Source: Tomocerus qinae (Eukaryota > Arthropoda > Collembola > Entomobryomorpha > Tomoceridae). From it: 64,000 bases of DNA. The notes under the pieces are model-generated. The model worked only from the letters and a program-made list of their open reading frames with translations. It searched no databases and had not been told where the DNA came from. The DNA is taken from positions 31,434,001-31,498,000 of the forward strand of contig CM034546.1 in assembly GCA_020055645.1 (NCBI GenBank). The letters are read 5' to 3'. Position 1 is the first letter of the stretch; every line of letters begins with the position of its first letter. The translations under genes and the position numbers were made by a program. This document shows, one piece after another, positions 27,885 to 42,800 of the stretch.

Positions 27885-30800
27885 AAGCGTAATAAAAGGC
27901 GAATATGTACTCCCTAAAGGCTGGTAAAAGGTTTTGTGTACAGATTTTAGGTTTTGTACAGGTATTTTAGGTACAGGTTTTGTTACACAGAAAATAATCC
28001 TACTAAAATTGTACATATACTGTACAAAAATTACAAATTAAATTTTTATTAAATTGTTTTAAAAGATTTGAAAATTGTCGACTGAAAAAGGTTTAGTGGA
28101 AGCGTAATAAAAAGCGAAAATATACTAGCTAAAAGTTGGTGAAAATTTTGTGTTTAGATTTTAACACGCAACATATTTGTAATTAAGCTTTCCTATATGC
28201 CGTACACTAATGACGAATTAAGTTTTTCGGGGCAATTTTTACAATAAAGTTTAAAATTTTGGACGGAAAAATCGTATTTTTTAATATTGGATGTTATATA
28301 TGATGGCAGTATTATATGAGATCTTCTGTAATAATAAGCTGAGACCATGGTTCCCTAAGGCATACCCGAGTTAGTATGTGTCTTTCTTCCAGCTTCGTAT
28401 AACAATGTCTGCTTACACTACAATATAATTTTCTAACTGATAACATAGTTAGGTAAACGGTTTAGTGGAAGCGTAATAAAAAGCGAAAATATACTCGCTA
28501 AAAGTTGGTGAAAACTTTGTGTTTAGATTTTAACACGCAACATATGTGTAACTTAGCATTTCTATATGCTGTACAATAATGACGAATTAAGTTTTTCGGG
28601 GCAATTTTTACAATAAAGTTTAAAATTTTGGACGGAAAAATCGTATTTTTTAATATTGGATGTTATATATGATGGCAGTATTATATGAGATCTTCTGTAA
28701 TAATAAGCTGAGACCATGGTTCCCTAAGGCATACCCGAGTTAGTATGTGTCTTTCTTCAGGCTTCGTATAACAATGTCTGCTTACACTACAATATAATTT
28801 TCTAACTGATAACATAGTTAGGTAAACGGTTTAGTGGAAGCGTAATAAAAAGCGAAAATATACTAGCTAAAAGTTGGTGAAAACTTTGTGTTTAGATTTT
28901 AACACGCAACATATGTGTAACTTAGCATTTATATATGCTGCACAATAATGACGAATTAAGTTTTTCGGGGCAATTTTTACAATAAAGTTTAAAATTTTGG
29001 ACTGAAAAATCGTATTTTTTAATATTGAATGTTATATATGATGGCAGTATTATATGAGATCTTCTGTAATAATAAGCTGAGACCATGGTTCCCTAAGGCA
29101 TACCCGAGTTAGTATGTGTCTTTCTTCCAGCTTCGTATAACAATGTCTGCTTACACTACAATACAATTTTCTAACTGATAGCATAGTTAGGTAAACGATT
29201 TAGTGGAAGCGTAATAAAAAGCGAAAATATACTCGCTAAAAGTTGGTGAAAACTTTGTGTTTAGATTTTAACACGCAACATATGTGTAACTTAGCATTTC
29301 TATATGCTGTACAATAATGACGAATTAAGTTTTTCGGGGCAATTTTTACAATAAAGTTTAAAATTTTGGACGGAAAAATCGTATTTTTTAATATTGAATG
29401 TTATATATGATGGCAGTATTATATGAGATCTTCTGTAATAATAAGCTGAGACCATGGTTCCCTAAGGCATACCCGAGTTAGTATGTGTCTTTCTTCCAGC
29501 TTCGTATAACAATGTCTGCTTACACTACAATATAATTTTCTAACTGATAGCATAGTTAGGTAAACAGTTTAGTGGAAGCGTAATAAAAAGCGAAAATATA
29601 CTCGCTAAAAGTTGGTAAAAATTTTGTGTTTAGATTTTAACACGCAACATATTTGTAATTTACCATTTATATATGCTGCACAATAATGACGAATTAAGTT
29701 TTTCGGGGCAATTTTTACAATAAAGTTTAAAATTTTGGACTGAAAAATCGTATTTTTTAATATTGAATGTTATATATGATGGCAGTATTATATGAGATCT
29801 TCTGTAATAATAAGCTGAGACCATGGTTCCCTAAGGCATACCCGAGTTAGTATGTGTCATTCTTCTCCAGCTTCGTATAACAATGTCTGCTTACACTACA
29901 ATATAGTTTTCTAACTGATAACATAGTTAGGTAAACGGTTTAGTGGAAGCGTAATAAAAAGCGAAAATATACTCGCTAAAAGTTGGTGAAAACTTTGTGT
30001 TTAGATTTTAACACGCAACATATGTGTAACTTAGCATTTCTATATGCTGTACAATAATGACGAATTAAGTTTTTCGGGGCAAATTTTACAATAAAGTTTA
30101 AAATTTTGGACGGAAAAATCGTATTTTTTAATATTGGATGTTATATATGATGGCAGTATTATATGAGATCTTCTGTAATAATAAGCTGAGACCATGGTTC
30201 CCTAAGGCATACCCGAGTTAGTATGTGTCTTTCTTCCAGCTTCGTATAACAATGTCTGCTTACACTACAATATAATTTTCTAACTGATAACATAGTTAGG
30301 TAAACGGTTTAGTGGAAGCGTAATAAAAAGCGAAAATATACTCGCTAAAAGTTGGTAAAAATTTTGTGTTTAGATTTTAACACGCAACATATTTGTAATT
30401 TAGCATTTCTATATGCTGTACAATAATGACGAATTAAGTTTTTCGGGGCAATTTTTACAATAAAGTTTAAAATTTTGGACGGAAAAATCGTATTTTTTAA
30501 TATTGAATGTTATATATGATGGCAGTATTATATGAGATCTTCTGTAATAATAAGCTGAGACCATGGTTCCCTAAGGCATACCCGAGTTAGTATGTGTCTT
30601 TCTTCCAGCTTCGTATAACAATGTCTGCTTACACTACAATATAGTTTTCTAACTGATAACATAGTTAGGTAAACGGTTTAGTGGAAGCGTAATAAAAAGC
30701 GAAAATATACTAGCTAAAAGTTGGTGAAAATTTTGTGTTTAGATTTTAACACGCAACATATTTGTAACTAAGCTTTCCTATATGCCGTACACTAATGACG

Positions 30801-33800
30801 AATTAAGTTTTTCGGGGCAATTTTTACAATAAAGTTTAAAATTTTGGACGGAAAAATCGTATTTTTTAATATTGGATGTTATATATGATGGCAGTATTAT
30901 ATGAGATCTTCTGTAATAATAAGCTGAGACCATGGTTCCCTAAGGCATACCCGAGTTAGTATGTGTCTTTCTTCCAGCTTCGTATAACAATGTCTGCTTA
31001 CACTACAATATAATTTTCTAACTGATAGCATAGTTAGGTAAACGGTTTAGTGGAAGCGTAATAAAAAGCGAAAATATACTCGCTAAAAGTTGGTGAAAAC
31101 TTTGTGTTTAGATTTTAACACGCAACATATGTGTAACTTAGCATTTCTATATGCTGTACAATAATGACGAATTAAGTTTTTCGGGGCAATTTTTACAATA
31201 AAGTTTAAAATTTTGGACGGAAAAATCGTATTTTTTAATATTGGATGATATATATGATGGCAGTATTATATGAGATCTTCTGTAATAATAAGCTGAGACC
31301 ATGGTTCCCTAAGGCATACCCGAGTTAGTATGTGTCTTTCTTCAGGCTTCGTATAACAATGTCTGCTTACACTACAATATAATTTTCTAACTGATAACAT
31401 AGTTAGGTAAACGGTTTAGTGGAAGCGTAATAAAAAGCGAAAATATACTCGCTAAAAGTTGGTGAAAACTTTGTGTTTAGATTTTAACACGCAACATATG
31501 TGTAACTTAGCATTTCTATATGCTGTACAATAATGACGAATTAAGTTTTTCGGGGCAATTTTTACAATAAAGTTTAAAATTTTGGACGGAAAAATCGTAT
31601 TTTTTAATATTGGATGATATATATGATGGCAGTATTATATGAGATCTTCTGTAATAATAAGCTGAGACCACGGTTCCCTAAGGGATACCCGAGTTAGTAT
31701 GTGTCTTTCTTCCAGCTTCGTATAACAATGTCTGCTTACACTACAATATAATTTTCTAACTGATAACATAGTTAGGTAAACGGTTTAGTGGAAGCGTAAT
31801 AAAAAGCGAAAATATACGCGCTAAAAGTTGGTGAAAACATTGTGTTTAGATTTTAACACGCAACATATGTGTAACTTAGCATTTCTATATGCTGTACAAT
31901 AATGACGAATTAAGTTTTTCGGGGCAATTTTTACAATAAAGTTTAAAATTTTGGACGGAAAAATCGTATTTTTTAATATTGGATGTTATATATGATGGCA
32001 GTATTATATGAGATCTTCTGTAATAATAAGCTGAGACCATGGTTCCCTAAGGCATACCCGAGTTAGTATGTGTCTTTCTTCCAGCTTCGTATAACAATGT
32101 CTGCTTACACTACAATATAATTTTCTAACTGATAACATAGTTAGGTAAACGGTTTAGTGGAAGCGTAATAAAAAGCGAAAATATACTAGCTAAAAAATGG
32201 TGAAAACTTTGTGTTTAGATTTTAACACGCAACATATGTGTAACTTAGCATTTCTATATGCTGTACAATAATGACGAATTAAGTTTTTCGGGGCAATTTT
32301 TACAATAAAGTTTAAAATTTTGGACGGAAAAATCGTATTTTTTAATATTGGATGATATATATGATGGCAGTATTATATGAGATCTTCTGTAATAATAAGC
32401 TGAGACCATGGTTCCCTAAGGCATACCCGAGTTAGTATGTGCCTTCTTCCAGCTTCGTATAACAATGTCTGCTTACACTACAATATAGTTTTCTAACTGA
32501 TAACATAGTTAGGTAAACGGTTTAGTGGAAGCGTAATAAAAAGCGAAAATATATTCGCTAAAAGTTGGTGTAAACTTTGTGTTTAGATTTTAACACGCAA
32601 CATATGTGTAACTTAGCATTTCTATATGCTGTACAATAATGACGAATTAAGTTTTTCGGGGCAATTTTTACAATAAAGTTTAAAATTTTGGACGGAAAAA
32701 TCGTATTTTTTAATATTGGATGTTATATATGATGGCAGTATTATATGAGATCTTCTGTAATAATAAGCTGAGACCATGGTTCCCTAAGGCATACCCGAGT
32801 TAGTATGTGTCTTTCTTCCAGCTTCGTATAACAATGTCTGCTTACACTACAATATAATTTTCTAACTGATAACATAGTTAGGTAAACGGTTTAGTGGAAG
32901 CGTAATAAAAAGCGAAAATATACTCGCTAAAAGTTGGTGAAAACTTTGTGTTTAGATTTTAACACGCAACATATGTGTAACTTAGCATTTCTATATGCTG
33001 TACAATAATGACGAATTAAGTTTTTCGGGGCAATTTTTACAATAAAGTTTAAAATTTTGGACGGAAAAATCGTATTTTTTAATATTGGATGATATATATG
33101 ATGGCAGTATTATATGAGATCTTCTGTAATAATAAGCTGAGACCATGGTTCCCTAAGGCATACCCGAGTTAGTATGTGTCTTTCTTCCAGCTTCGTATAA
33201 CAATGTCTGCTTACACTACAATATAGTTTTCTAACTGATAACATAGTTAGGTAAACGGTTTAGTGGAAGCGTAATAAAAAGCGAAAATATACTCGCTAAA
33301 AGTTGGTGAAAACTTTGTGTTTAGATTTTAACACGCAACATATGTGTAACTTAGCATTTCTATATGCTGTACAATAATGACGAATTAAGTTTTTCGGGGC
33401 AATTTTTACAATAAAGTTTAAAATTTTGGACGGAAAAATCGTATTTTTTAATATTGGATGTTATATATGATGGCAGTATTATATGAGATCTTCTGTAATA
33501 ATAAGCTGAGACCATGGTTCCCTAAGGCATACCCGAGTTAGTATGTGTCTTTCTTCCAGCTTCGTATAACAATGTCTGCTTACACTACAATATAATTTTC
33601 TAACTGATAACATAGTTAGGTAAACGGTTTAGTGGAAGCGTAATAAAAAGCGAAAATATACTCGCTAAAAGTTGGTGAAAACTTTGTGTTTAGATTTTAA
33701 CACGCAACATATGTGTAACAGCATTTCTATATGCTGTACAATAATGACGAATTAAGTTTTTCGGGGCAATTTTTACAATAAAGTTTAAAATTTTGGACGG

Positions 33801-36800
33801 AAAAATCGTATTTTTTAATATTGGATGATATATATGATGGCAGTATTATATGAGATCTTCTGTAATAATAAGCTGAGACCATGGTTCCCTAAGGCATACC
33901 CGTTGAGTTAGTATGTGTCATTCTTCCAGCTTCGTATAACAATGTCTGCTTACACTACAATATAGTTTTCTAACTGATAACATAGTTAGGTAAACGGTTT
34001 AGTGGAAGCGTAATAAAAAGCGAAAATATACTCGCTAAAAGTTGGTAAAAATTTTGTGTTTAGATTTTAACACGCAACATATTTGTAATTTAGCATTTCT
34101 ATATGCTGTACAATAATGACGAATTAAGTTTTTCGGGGCAATTTTTACAATAAAGTTTAAAATTTTGGACGGAAAAATCGTATTTTTTAATATTGAATGT
34201 TATATATGATGGCAGTATTATATGAGATCTTCTGTAATAATAAGCTGAGACCATGGTTCCCTAAGGCATACCCGAGTTAGTATGTGTCTTTCTTCCAGCT
34301 TCGTATAACAATGTCTGCTTACACTACAATATAATTTTCTAACTGATAACATAGTTAGGTAAACGGTTTAGTGGAAGCGTAATAAAAAGCGAAAATATAC
34401 TCGCTAAAAGTTGGTGAAAACTTTGTGTTTAGATTTTAACACGCAACATATGTGTAACTTAGCATTTCTATATGCTGTACAATAATGACGAATTAAGTTT
34501 TTCGGGGCAATTTTTACAATAAAGTTTAAAATTTTGGACGGAAAAATCGTATTTTTTAATATTGGATGTTATATATGATGGCAGTATTATATGAGATCTT
34601 CTGTAATAATAAGCTGAGACCATGGTTCCCTAAGGCATACCCGAGTTAGTATGTGTCTTTCTTCCAGCTTCGTATAACAATGTCTGCTTACACTACAATA
34701 TAATTTTCTAACTGATAACATAGTTAGGTAAACGGTTTAGTGGAAGCGTAATAAAAAGCGAAAATATACTCGCTAAAAAGTTGGTGAAAACTTTGTGTTT
34801 AGATTTTAACACGCAACATATGTGTAACTTAGCATTTCTATATGCTGTACAATAATGACGAATTAAGTTTTTCGGGGCAATTTTTACAATAAAGTTTTAA
34901 AATTTTGGACGGAAAAATCGTATTTTTTAATATTGAATGTTATATATGATGGCAGTATTATATGAGATCTTCTGTAATAATAAGCTGAGACCATGGTTCC
35001 CTAAGGCATACCCGAGTTAGTATGTGTCTTTCTTCCAGCTTCGTATAACAATGTCTGCTTACACTACAATATAATTTTCAAACTGATAACATAGTTAGGT
35101 AAACGGTTTAGTGGAAGCGTAATAAAAAGCGAAAATATACTCGCTAAAAGTTGGTGAAAACTTTGTGTTTAGATTTTAACACGCAACATATGTGTAACTT
35201 AGCATTTCTATATGCTGTACAATAATGACGAATTAAGTTTTTCGGGGCAATTTTTACAATAAAGTTTAAAATTTTGGACGGAAAAATCGTATTTTTTAAT
35301 ATTGAATGTTATATATGATGGCAGTATTATATGAGATCTTCTGTAATAATAAGCTGAGACCATGGTTCCCTAAGGCATACCCGAGTTAGTATGTGTCTTT
35401 CTTCCAGCTTCGTATAACAATGTCTGCTTACACTACAATATAATTTTCTAACTGATAACATAGTTAGGTAAACGGTTTAGTGGAAGCGTAATAAAAGCGA
35501 AAATATACTCGCTAAAAGTTGGTGAAAACTTTGTGTTTAGATTTTAACACGCAACATATGTGTAACTTAGCATTTCTATATGCTGTACAATAATGACGAA
35601 TTAAGTTTTTCGGGGCAATTTTTACAATAAAGTTTTAAAATTTTGGACGGAAAAATTGTATTTTTTAATATTGGATGTTATATATGATGGCAGTATTATA
35701 TGAGATCTTCTGTAATAATAAGCTGAGACCATGGTTCCCTAAGGCATACCCGAGTTAGTATGTGTCTTTCTTCCAGCTTCGTATAACAATGTCTGCTTAC
35801 ACTACAATATAATTTTCTAACTGATAACATAGTTAGGTAAACGGTTTAGTGGAAGCGTAATAAAAAGCGAAAATATACTCGCTAAAAGTTGGTGAAAACT
35901 TTGTGTTTAGATTTTAACACGCAACATATGTGTAACTTAGCATTTCTATATGCTGTACAATAATGACGAATTAAGTTTTTCGGGGCAATTTTTACAATAA
36001 AGTTTAAAATTTTGGACGGAAAAATCGTATTTTTTAATATTGGATGTTATATATGATGGCAGTATTATATGAGATCTTCTGTAATAATAAGCTGAGACCA
36101 TGGTTCCCTAAGGCATACCCGAGTTAGTATGTGTCTTTCTTCCAGCTTCGTATAACAATGTCTGCTTACACTACAATATAATTTTCTAACTGATAACATA
36201 GTTAGGTAAACGGTTTAGTGGAAAGCGTAATAAAAAGCGAAAATATACTCGCTAAAAGTTGGTGAAAACTTTGTGTTTAGATTTTAACACGCAACATATG
36301 TGTAACTTAGCATTTCTATATGCTGTACAATAATGACGAATTAAGTTTTTCGGGGCAATTTTTACAATAAAGTTTAAAATTTTGGACGGAAAAATCGTAT
36401 TTTTTAATATTGGATGATATATATGATGGCAGTATTATATGAGATCTTCTGTAATAATAAGCTGAGACCATGGTTCCCTAAGGCATACCCGAGTTAGTAT
36501 GTGTCTTTCTTCCAGCTTCGTATAACAATGTCTGCTTACACTACAATATAGTTTTCTAACTGATAACATAGTTAGGTAAACGGTTTAGTGGAAGCGTAAT
36601 AAAAAGCGAAAATATACTCGCTAAAAGTTGGTGAAAACTTTGTGTTTAGATTTTAACACGCAACATATGTGTAACTTAGCATTTCTATATGCTGTACAAT
36701 AATGACGAATTAAGTTTTTCGGGGCAATTTTTACAATAAAGTTTAAAATTTTGGACGGAAAAATCGTATTTTTTAATATTGGATGTTATATATGATGGCA

Positions 36801-39800
36801 GTATTATATGAGATCTTCTGTAATAATAAGCTGAGACCATGGTTCCCTAAGGCATACCCGAGTTAGTATGTGTCTTTCTTCCAGCTTCGTATAACAATGT
36901 CTGCTTACACTACAATATGATTTTCAAACTGATAACATAGTTAGGTAAACGGTTTAGTGGAAGCGTAATAAAAAGCGAAAATATACTCGCTAAAAGTTGG
37001 TGAAAACTTTGTGTTTAGATTTTATCACGCAACATATGTGTAACTTAGCATTTCTATATGCTGTACAATAATGACGAATTAAGTTTTTCGGGGCAATTTT
37101 TACAATAAAGTTTAAAATTTTGGACGGAAAAATCGTATTTTTTAATATTGGATGTTATATATGATGGCAGTATTATATGAGATCTTCTGTAATAATAAGC
37201 TGAGACCATGGTTCCCTAAGGCATACCCGAGTTAGTATGTGTCTTTCTTCCAGCTTCGTATAACAATGTCTGCTTACACTACAATATAATTTTCTAACTG
37301 ATAACATAGTTAGGTAAACGGTTTAGTGGAAGCGTAATAAAAAGCGAAAATATACTCGCTAAAAGTTGGTGAAAACTTTGGGTTTAGATTTTCACACGCA
37401 ACATATGTGTAACTTAGCATTTCTATATGCTGTACAATAATGACGAATTAAGTTTTTCGGGGCAATTTTTACAATAAAGTTTAAAATTTTGGACGGAAAA
37501 ATCGTATTTTTTAATATTGGATGTTATATATGATGGCAGTATTATATGAGATCTTCTGTAATAATAAGCTGAGACCATGGTTCCCTAAGGCATACCCGAG
37601 TTAGTATGTGTCTTTCTTCCAGCTTCGTATAACAATGTCTGCTTACACTACAATATAATTTTCTAACTGATAACATAGTTAGGTAAACGGTTTAGTGGAA
37701 GCGTAATAAAAAGCGAAAATATACTCGCTAAAAGTTGGTGAAAACTTTGTGTTTAGATTTTAACACGCAACATATGTGTAACTTAGCATTTCTATATGCT
37801 GTACAATAATGACGAATTAAGTTTTTCGGGGCAATTTTTACAATAAAGTTTAAAATTTTGGACGGAAAAATCGTATTTTTTAATATTGGATGTTATATAT
37901 GATGGCAGTATTATATGAGATCTTCTGTAATAATAAGCTGAGACCATGGTTCCCTAAGGCATACCCGAGTTAGTATGTGTCTTTCTTCCAGCTTCGTATA
38001 ACAATGTCTGCTTACACTACAATATAGTTTTCTAACTGATAACATAGTTAGGTAAACGGTTTAGTGGAAGCGTAATAAAAAAGCGAAAATATACTCGCTA
38101 AAAGTTGGTGAAAACTTTGTGTTTAGATTTTAACACGCAACATATGTGTAACTTAGCATTTCTATATGCTGTACAATAATGACGAATTAAGTTTTTCGGG
38201 GCAATTTTTACAATAAAGTTTAAAATTTTGGACGGAAAAATCGTATTTTTTAATATTGGATGTTATATATGATGGCAGTATTATATGAGATCTTCTGTAA
38301 TAATAAGCTGAGACCATGGTTCCCTAAGGCATACCCGAGTTAGTATGTGTCTTTCTTCCAGCTTCGTATAACAATGTCTGCTTACACTACAATATGATTT
38401 TCTAACTGATAACATAGTTAGGTAAACGGTTTAGTGGAAGCGTAATAAAAAGCGAAAATATACTCGCTAAAAGTTGGTGAAAACTTTGTGTTTAGATTTT
38501 AACACGCAACATATGTGTAACTTAGCATTTCTATATGCTGTACAATAATGACGAATTAAGTTTTTCGGGGCAATTTTTACAATAAAGTTTAAAATTTTGG
38601 ACGGAAAAATCGTATTTTTTAATATTGGATGTTATATATGATGGCAGTATTATATGAGATCTTCTGTAATAATAAGCTGAGACCATGGTTCCCTAAGGCA
38701 TACCCGAGTTAGTATGTGTCTTTCTTCCAGCTTCGTATAACAATGTCTGCTTACACTACAATATAATTTTCTAACTGATAACATAGTTAGGTAAACGGTT
38801 TAGTGGAAGCGTAATAAAAAGCGAAAATATACTCGCTAAAAGTTGGTGAAAACTTTGTGTTTAGATTTTAACACGCAACATATGTGTAACTTAGCATTTC
38901 TATATGCTGTACAATAATGACGAATTAAGTTTTTCGGGGCAATTTTTACAATAAAGTTTAAAATTTTGGACGGAAAAATCGTATTTTTTAATATTGGATG
39001 TTATATATGATGGCAGTATTATATGAGATCTTCTGTAATAATAAGCTGAGACCATGGTTCCCTAAGGCATACCCGAGTTAGTATGTGTCTTTCTTCCAGC
39101 TTCGTATAACAAATGTCTGCTTACACTACAATATAATTTTCTAACTGATAACATAGTTAGGGTAAACGGTTTAGTGGAAGCGTAATAAAAAGCGAAAATA
39201 TACTCGCTAAAAGTTGGTGAAAACTTTGTGTTTAGATTTTAACACGCAACATATGTGTAACTTAGCATTTCTATATGCTGTACAATAATGACGAATTAAG
39301 TTTTTCGGGGCAATTTTTACAATAAAGTTTAAAATTTTGGACGGAAAAATCGTATTTTTTAATATTGGATGTTATATATGATGGCAGTATTATATGAGAT
39401 CTTCTGTAATAATAAGCTGAGACCATGGTTCCCTAAGGCATACCCGAGTTAGTATGTGTCTTTCTTCCAGCTTCGTATAACAATGTCTGCTTACACTACA
39501 ATATAATTTTCTAACTGATAACATAGTTAGGTAAACGGTTTAGTGGAAGCGTAATAAAAAGCGAAAATATACGCGCTAAAAAGTTGGTGAAAACTTTGTG
39601 TTTAGATTTTAACACGCAACATATGTGTAACTTAGCATTTCTATATGCTGTACAATAATGACGAATTAAGTTTTTCGGGGCAATTTTTACAATAAAGTTT
39701 AAAATTTTGGACGGAAAAATCGTATTTTTTAATATTGGATGTTATATATGATGGCAGTATTATATGAGATCTTCTGTAATAATAAGCTGAGACCATGGTT

Positions 39801-42800
39801 CCCTAAGGCATACCCGAGTTAGTATGTGTCTTTCTTCCAGCTTCGTATAACAATGTCTGCTTACACTACAATATAATTTTCTAACTGATAACATAGTTAG
39901 GTAAACGGTTTAGTGGAAGCGTAATAAAAAGCGAAAATATACTCGCTAAAAGTTGGTGAAAACTTTGTGTTTAGATTTTAACACGCAACATATGTGTAAC
40001 TTAGCATTTCTATATGCTGTACAATAATGACGAATTAAGTTTTTCGGGGCAATTTTTACAATAAAGTTTAAAATTTTGGACGGAAAAATCGTATTTTTTA
40101 ATATTGGATGTTATATATGATGGCAGTATTATATGAGATCTTCTGTAATAATAAGCTGAGACCATGGTTCCCTAAGGCATACCCGAGTTAGTATGTGTCT
40201 TTCTTCCAGCTTCGTATAACAATGTCTGCTTACACTACAATATAATTTTCTAACTGATAACATAGTTAGGTAAACGGTTTAGTGGAAGCGTAATAAAAAG
40301 CGAAAAATATACTCGCTAAAAGTTGGTGAAAACTTTGTGTTTAGATTTTAACACGCAACATATGTGTAACTTAGCATTTCTATATGCTGTACAATAATGA
40401 CGAATTAAGTTTTTCGGGGCAATTTTTACAATAAAGTTTAAAATTTTGGACGGAAAAATCGTATTTTTTAATATTGGATGTTATATATGATGGCAGTATT
40501 ATATGAGATCTTCTGTAATAATAAGCTGAGACCATGGTTCCCTAAGGCATACCCGAGTTAGTATGTGTCTTTCTTCCAGCTTCGTATAACAATGTCTGCT
40601 TACACTACAATATAATTTTCTAACTGATAACATAGTTAGGTAAACGGTTTAGTGGAAGCGTAATAAAAAGCGAAAATATACGCGCTAAAAGTTGGTGAAA
40701 ACTTTGTGTTTAGATTTTAACACGCAACATATGTGTAACTTAGCATTTCTATATGCTGTACAATAATGACGAATTAAGTTTTTCGGGGCAATTTTTACAA
40801 TAAAGTTTAAAATTTTGGACGGAAAAATCGTATTTTTTAATATTGGATGTTATATATGATGGCAGTATTATATGAGATCTTCTGTAATAATAAGCTGAGA
40901 CCATGGTTCCCTAAGGCATACCCGAGTTAGTATGTGTCTTTCTTCCAGCTTCGTATAACAATGTCTGCTTACACTACAATATAATTTTCTAACTGATAAC
41001 ATAGTTAGGTAAACGGTTTAGTGGAAGCGTAATAAAAAGCGAAAATATACTAGCTAAAAAATGGTGAAAACTTTGTGTTTAGATTTTAACACGCAACATA
41101 TGTGTAACTTAGCATTTCTATATGCTGTACAATAATGACGAATTAAGTTTTTCGGGGCAATTTTTACAATAAAGTTTAAAATTTTGGACGGAAAAATCGT
41201 ATTTTTTAATATTGGATGTTATATATGATGGCAGTATTATATGAGATCTTCTGTAATAATAAGCTGAGACCATGGTTCCCTAAGGCATACCCGAGTTAGT
41301 ATGTGTCTTTCTTCCAGCTTCGTATAACAATGTCTGCTTACACTACAATATAATTTTCTAACTGATAACATAGTTAGGTAAACGGTTTAGTGGAAGCGTA
41401 ATAAAAAGCGAAAATATACGCGCTAAAAGTTGGTGAAAACTTTGGGTTTAGATTTTCACACGCAACATATGTGTAACTTAGCATTTCTATATGCTGTACA
41501 ATAATGACGAATTAAGTTTTTCGGGGCAATTTTTACAATAAAGTTTAAAATTTTGGACGGAAAAATCGTATTTTTTAATATTGGATGTTATATATGATGG
41601 CAGTATTATATGAGATCTTCTGTAATAATAAGCTGAGACCATGGTTCCCTAAGGCATACCCGAGTTAGTATGTGTCTTTCTTCCAGCTTCGTATAACAAT
41701 GTCTGCTTACACTACAATATAATTTTCTAACTGATAACATAGTTAGGTAAACGGTTTAGTGGAAGCGTAATAAAAAGCGAAAATATACTCGCTAAAAGTT
41801 GGTGAAAACTTTGTGTTTAGATTTTAACACGCAACATATGTGTAACTTAGCATTTCTATATGCTGTACAATAATGACGAATTAAGTTTTTCGGGGCAATT
41901 TTTACAATAAAGTTTAAAATTTTGGACGGAAAAATCGTATTTTTTAATATTGGATGTTATATATGATGGCAGTATTATATGAGATCTTCTGTAATAATAA
42001 GCTGAGACCATGGTTCCCTAAGGCATACCCGAGTTAGTATGTGTCTTTCTTCCAGCTTCGTATAACAATGTCTGCTTACACTACAATATAATTTTCTAAC
42101 TGATAACATAGTTAGGTAAACGGTTTAGTGGAAGCGTAATAAAAAGCGAAAATATACTCGCTAAAAGTTGGTGAAAAACTTTGTGTTTAGATTTTAACAC
42201 GCAACATATGTGTAACTTAGCATTTCTATATGCTGTACAATAATGACGAATTAAGTTTTTCGGGGCAATTTTTACAATAAAGTTTAAAATTTTGGACGGA
42301 AAAATCGTATTTTTTAATATTGGATGTTATATATGATGGCAGTATTATATGAGATCTTCTGTAATAATAAGCTGAGACCATGGTTCCCTAAGGCATACCC
42401 GAGTTAGTATGTGTCTTTCTTCCAGCTTCGTATAACAATGTCTGCTTACACTACAATATAATTTTCTAACTGATAACATAGTTAGGTAAACGGTTTAGTG
42501 GAAGCGTAATAAAAAGCGAAAATATACGCGCTAAAAGTTGGTGAAAACTTTGTGTTTAGATTTTAACACGCAACATATGTGTAACTTAGCATTTCTATAT
42601 GCTGTACAATAATGACGAATTAAGTTTTTCGGGGCAATTTTTACAATAAAGTTTAAAATTTTGGACGGAAAAATCGTATTTTTTAATATTGGATGTTATA
42701 TATGATGGCAGTATTATATGAGATCTTCTGTAATAATAAGCTGAGACCATGGTTCCCTAAGGCATACCCGAGTTAGTATGTGTCTTTCTTCCAGCTTCGT

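Noticed and set aside
29131-29155. loxP-like string 'cttcgtataacaatgtctgc' in every satellite unit
   Set aside because: Only one arm-like half is present, with no inverted partner after the spacer; chance resemblance.
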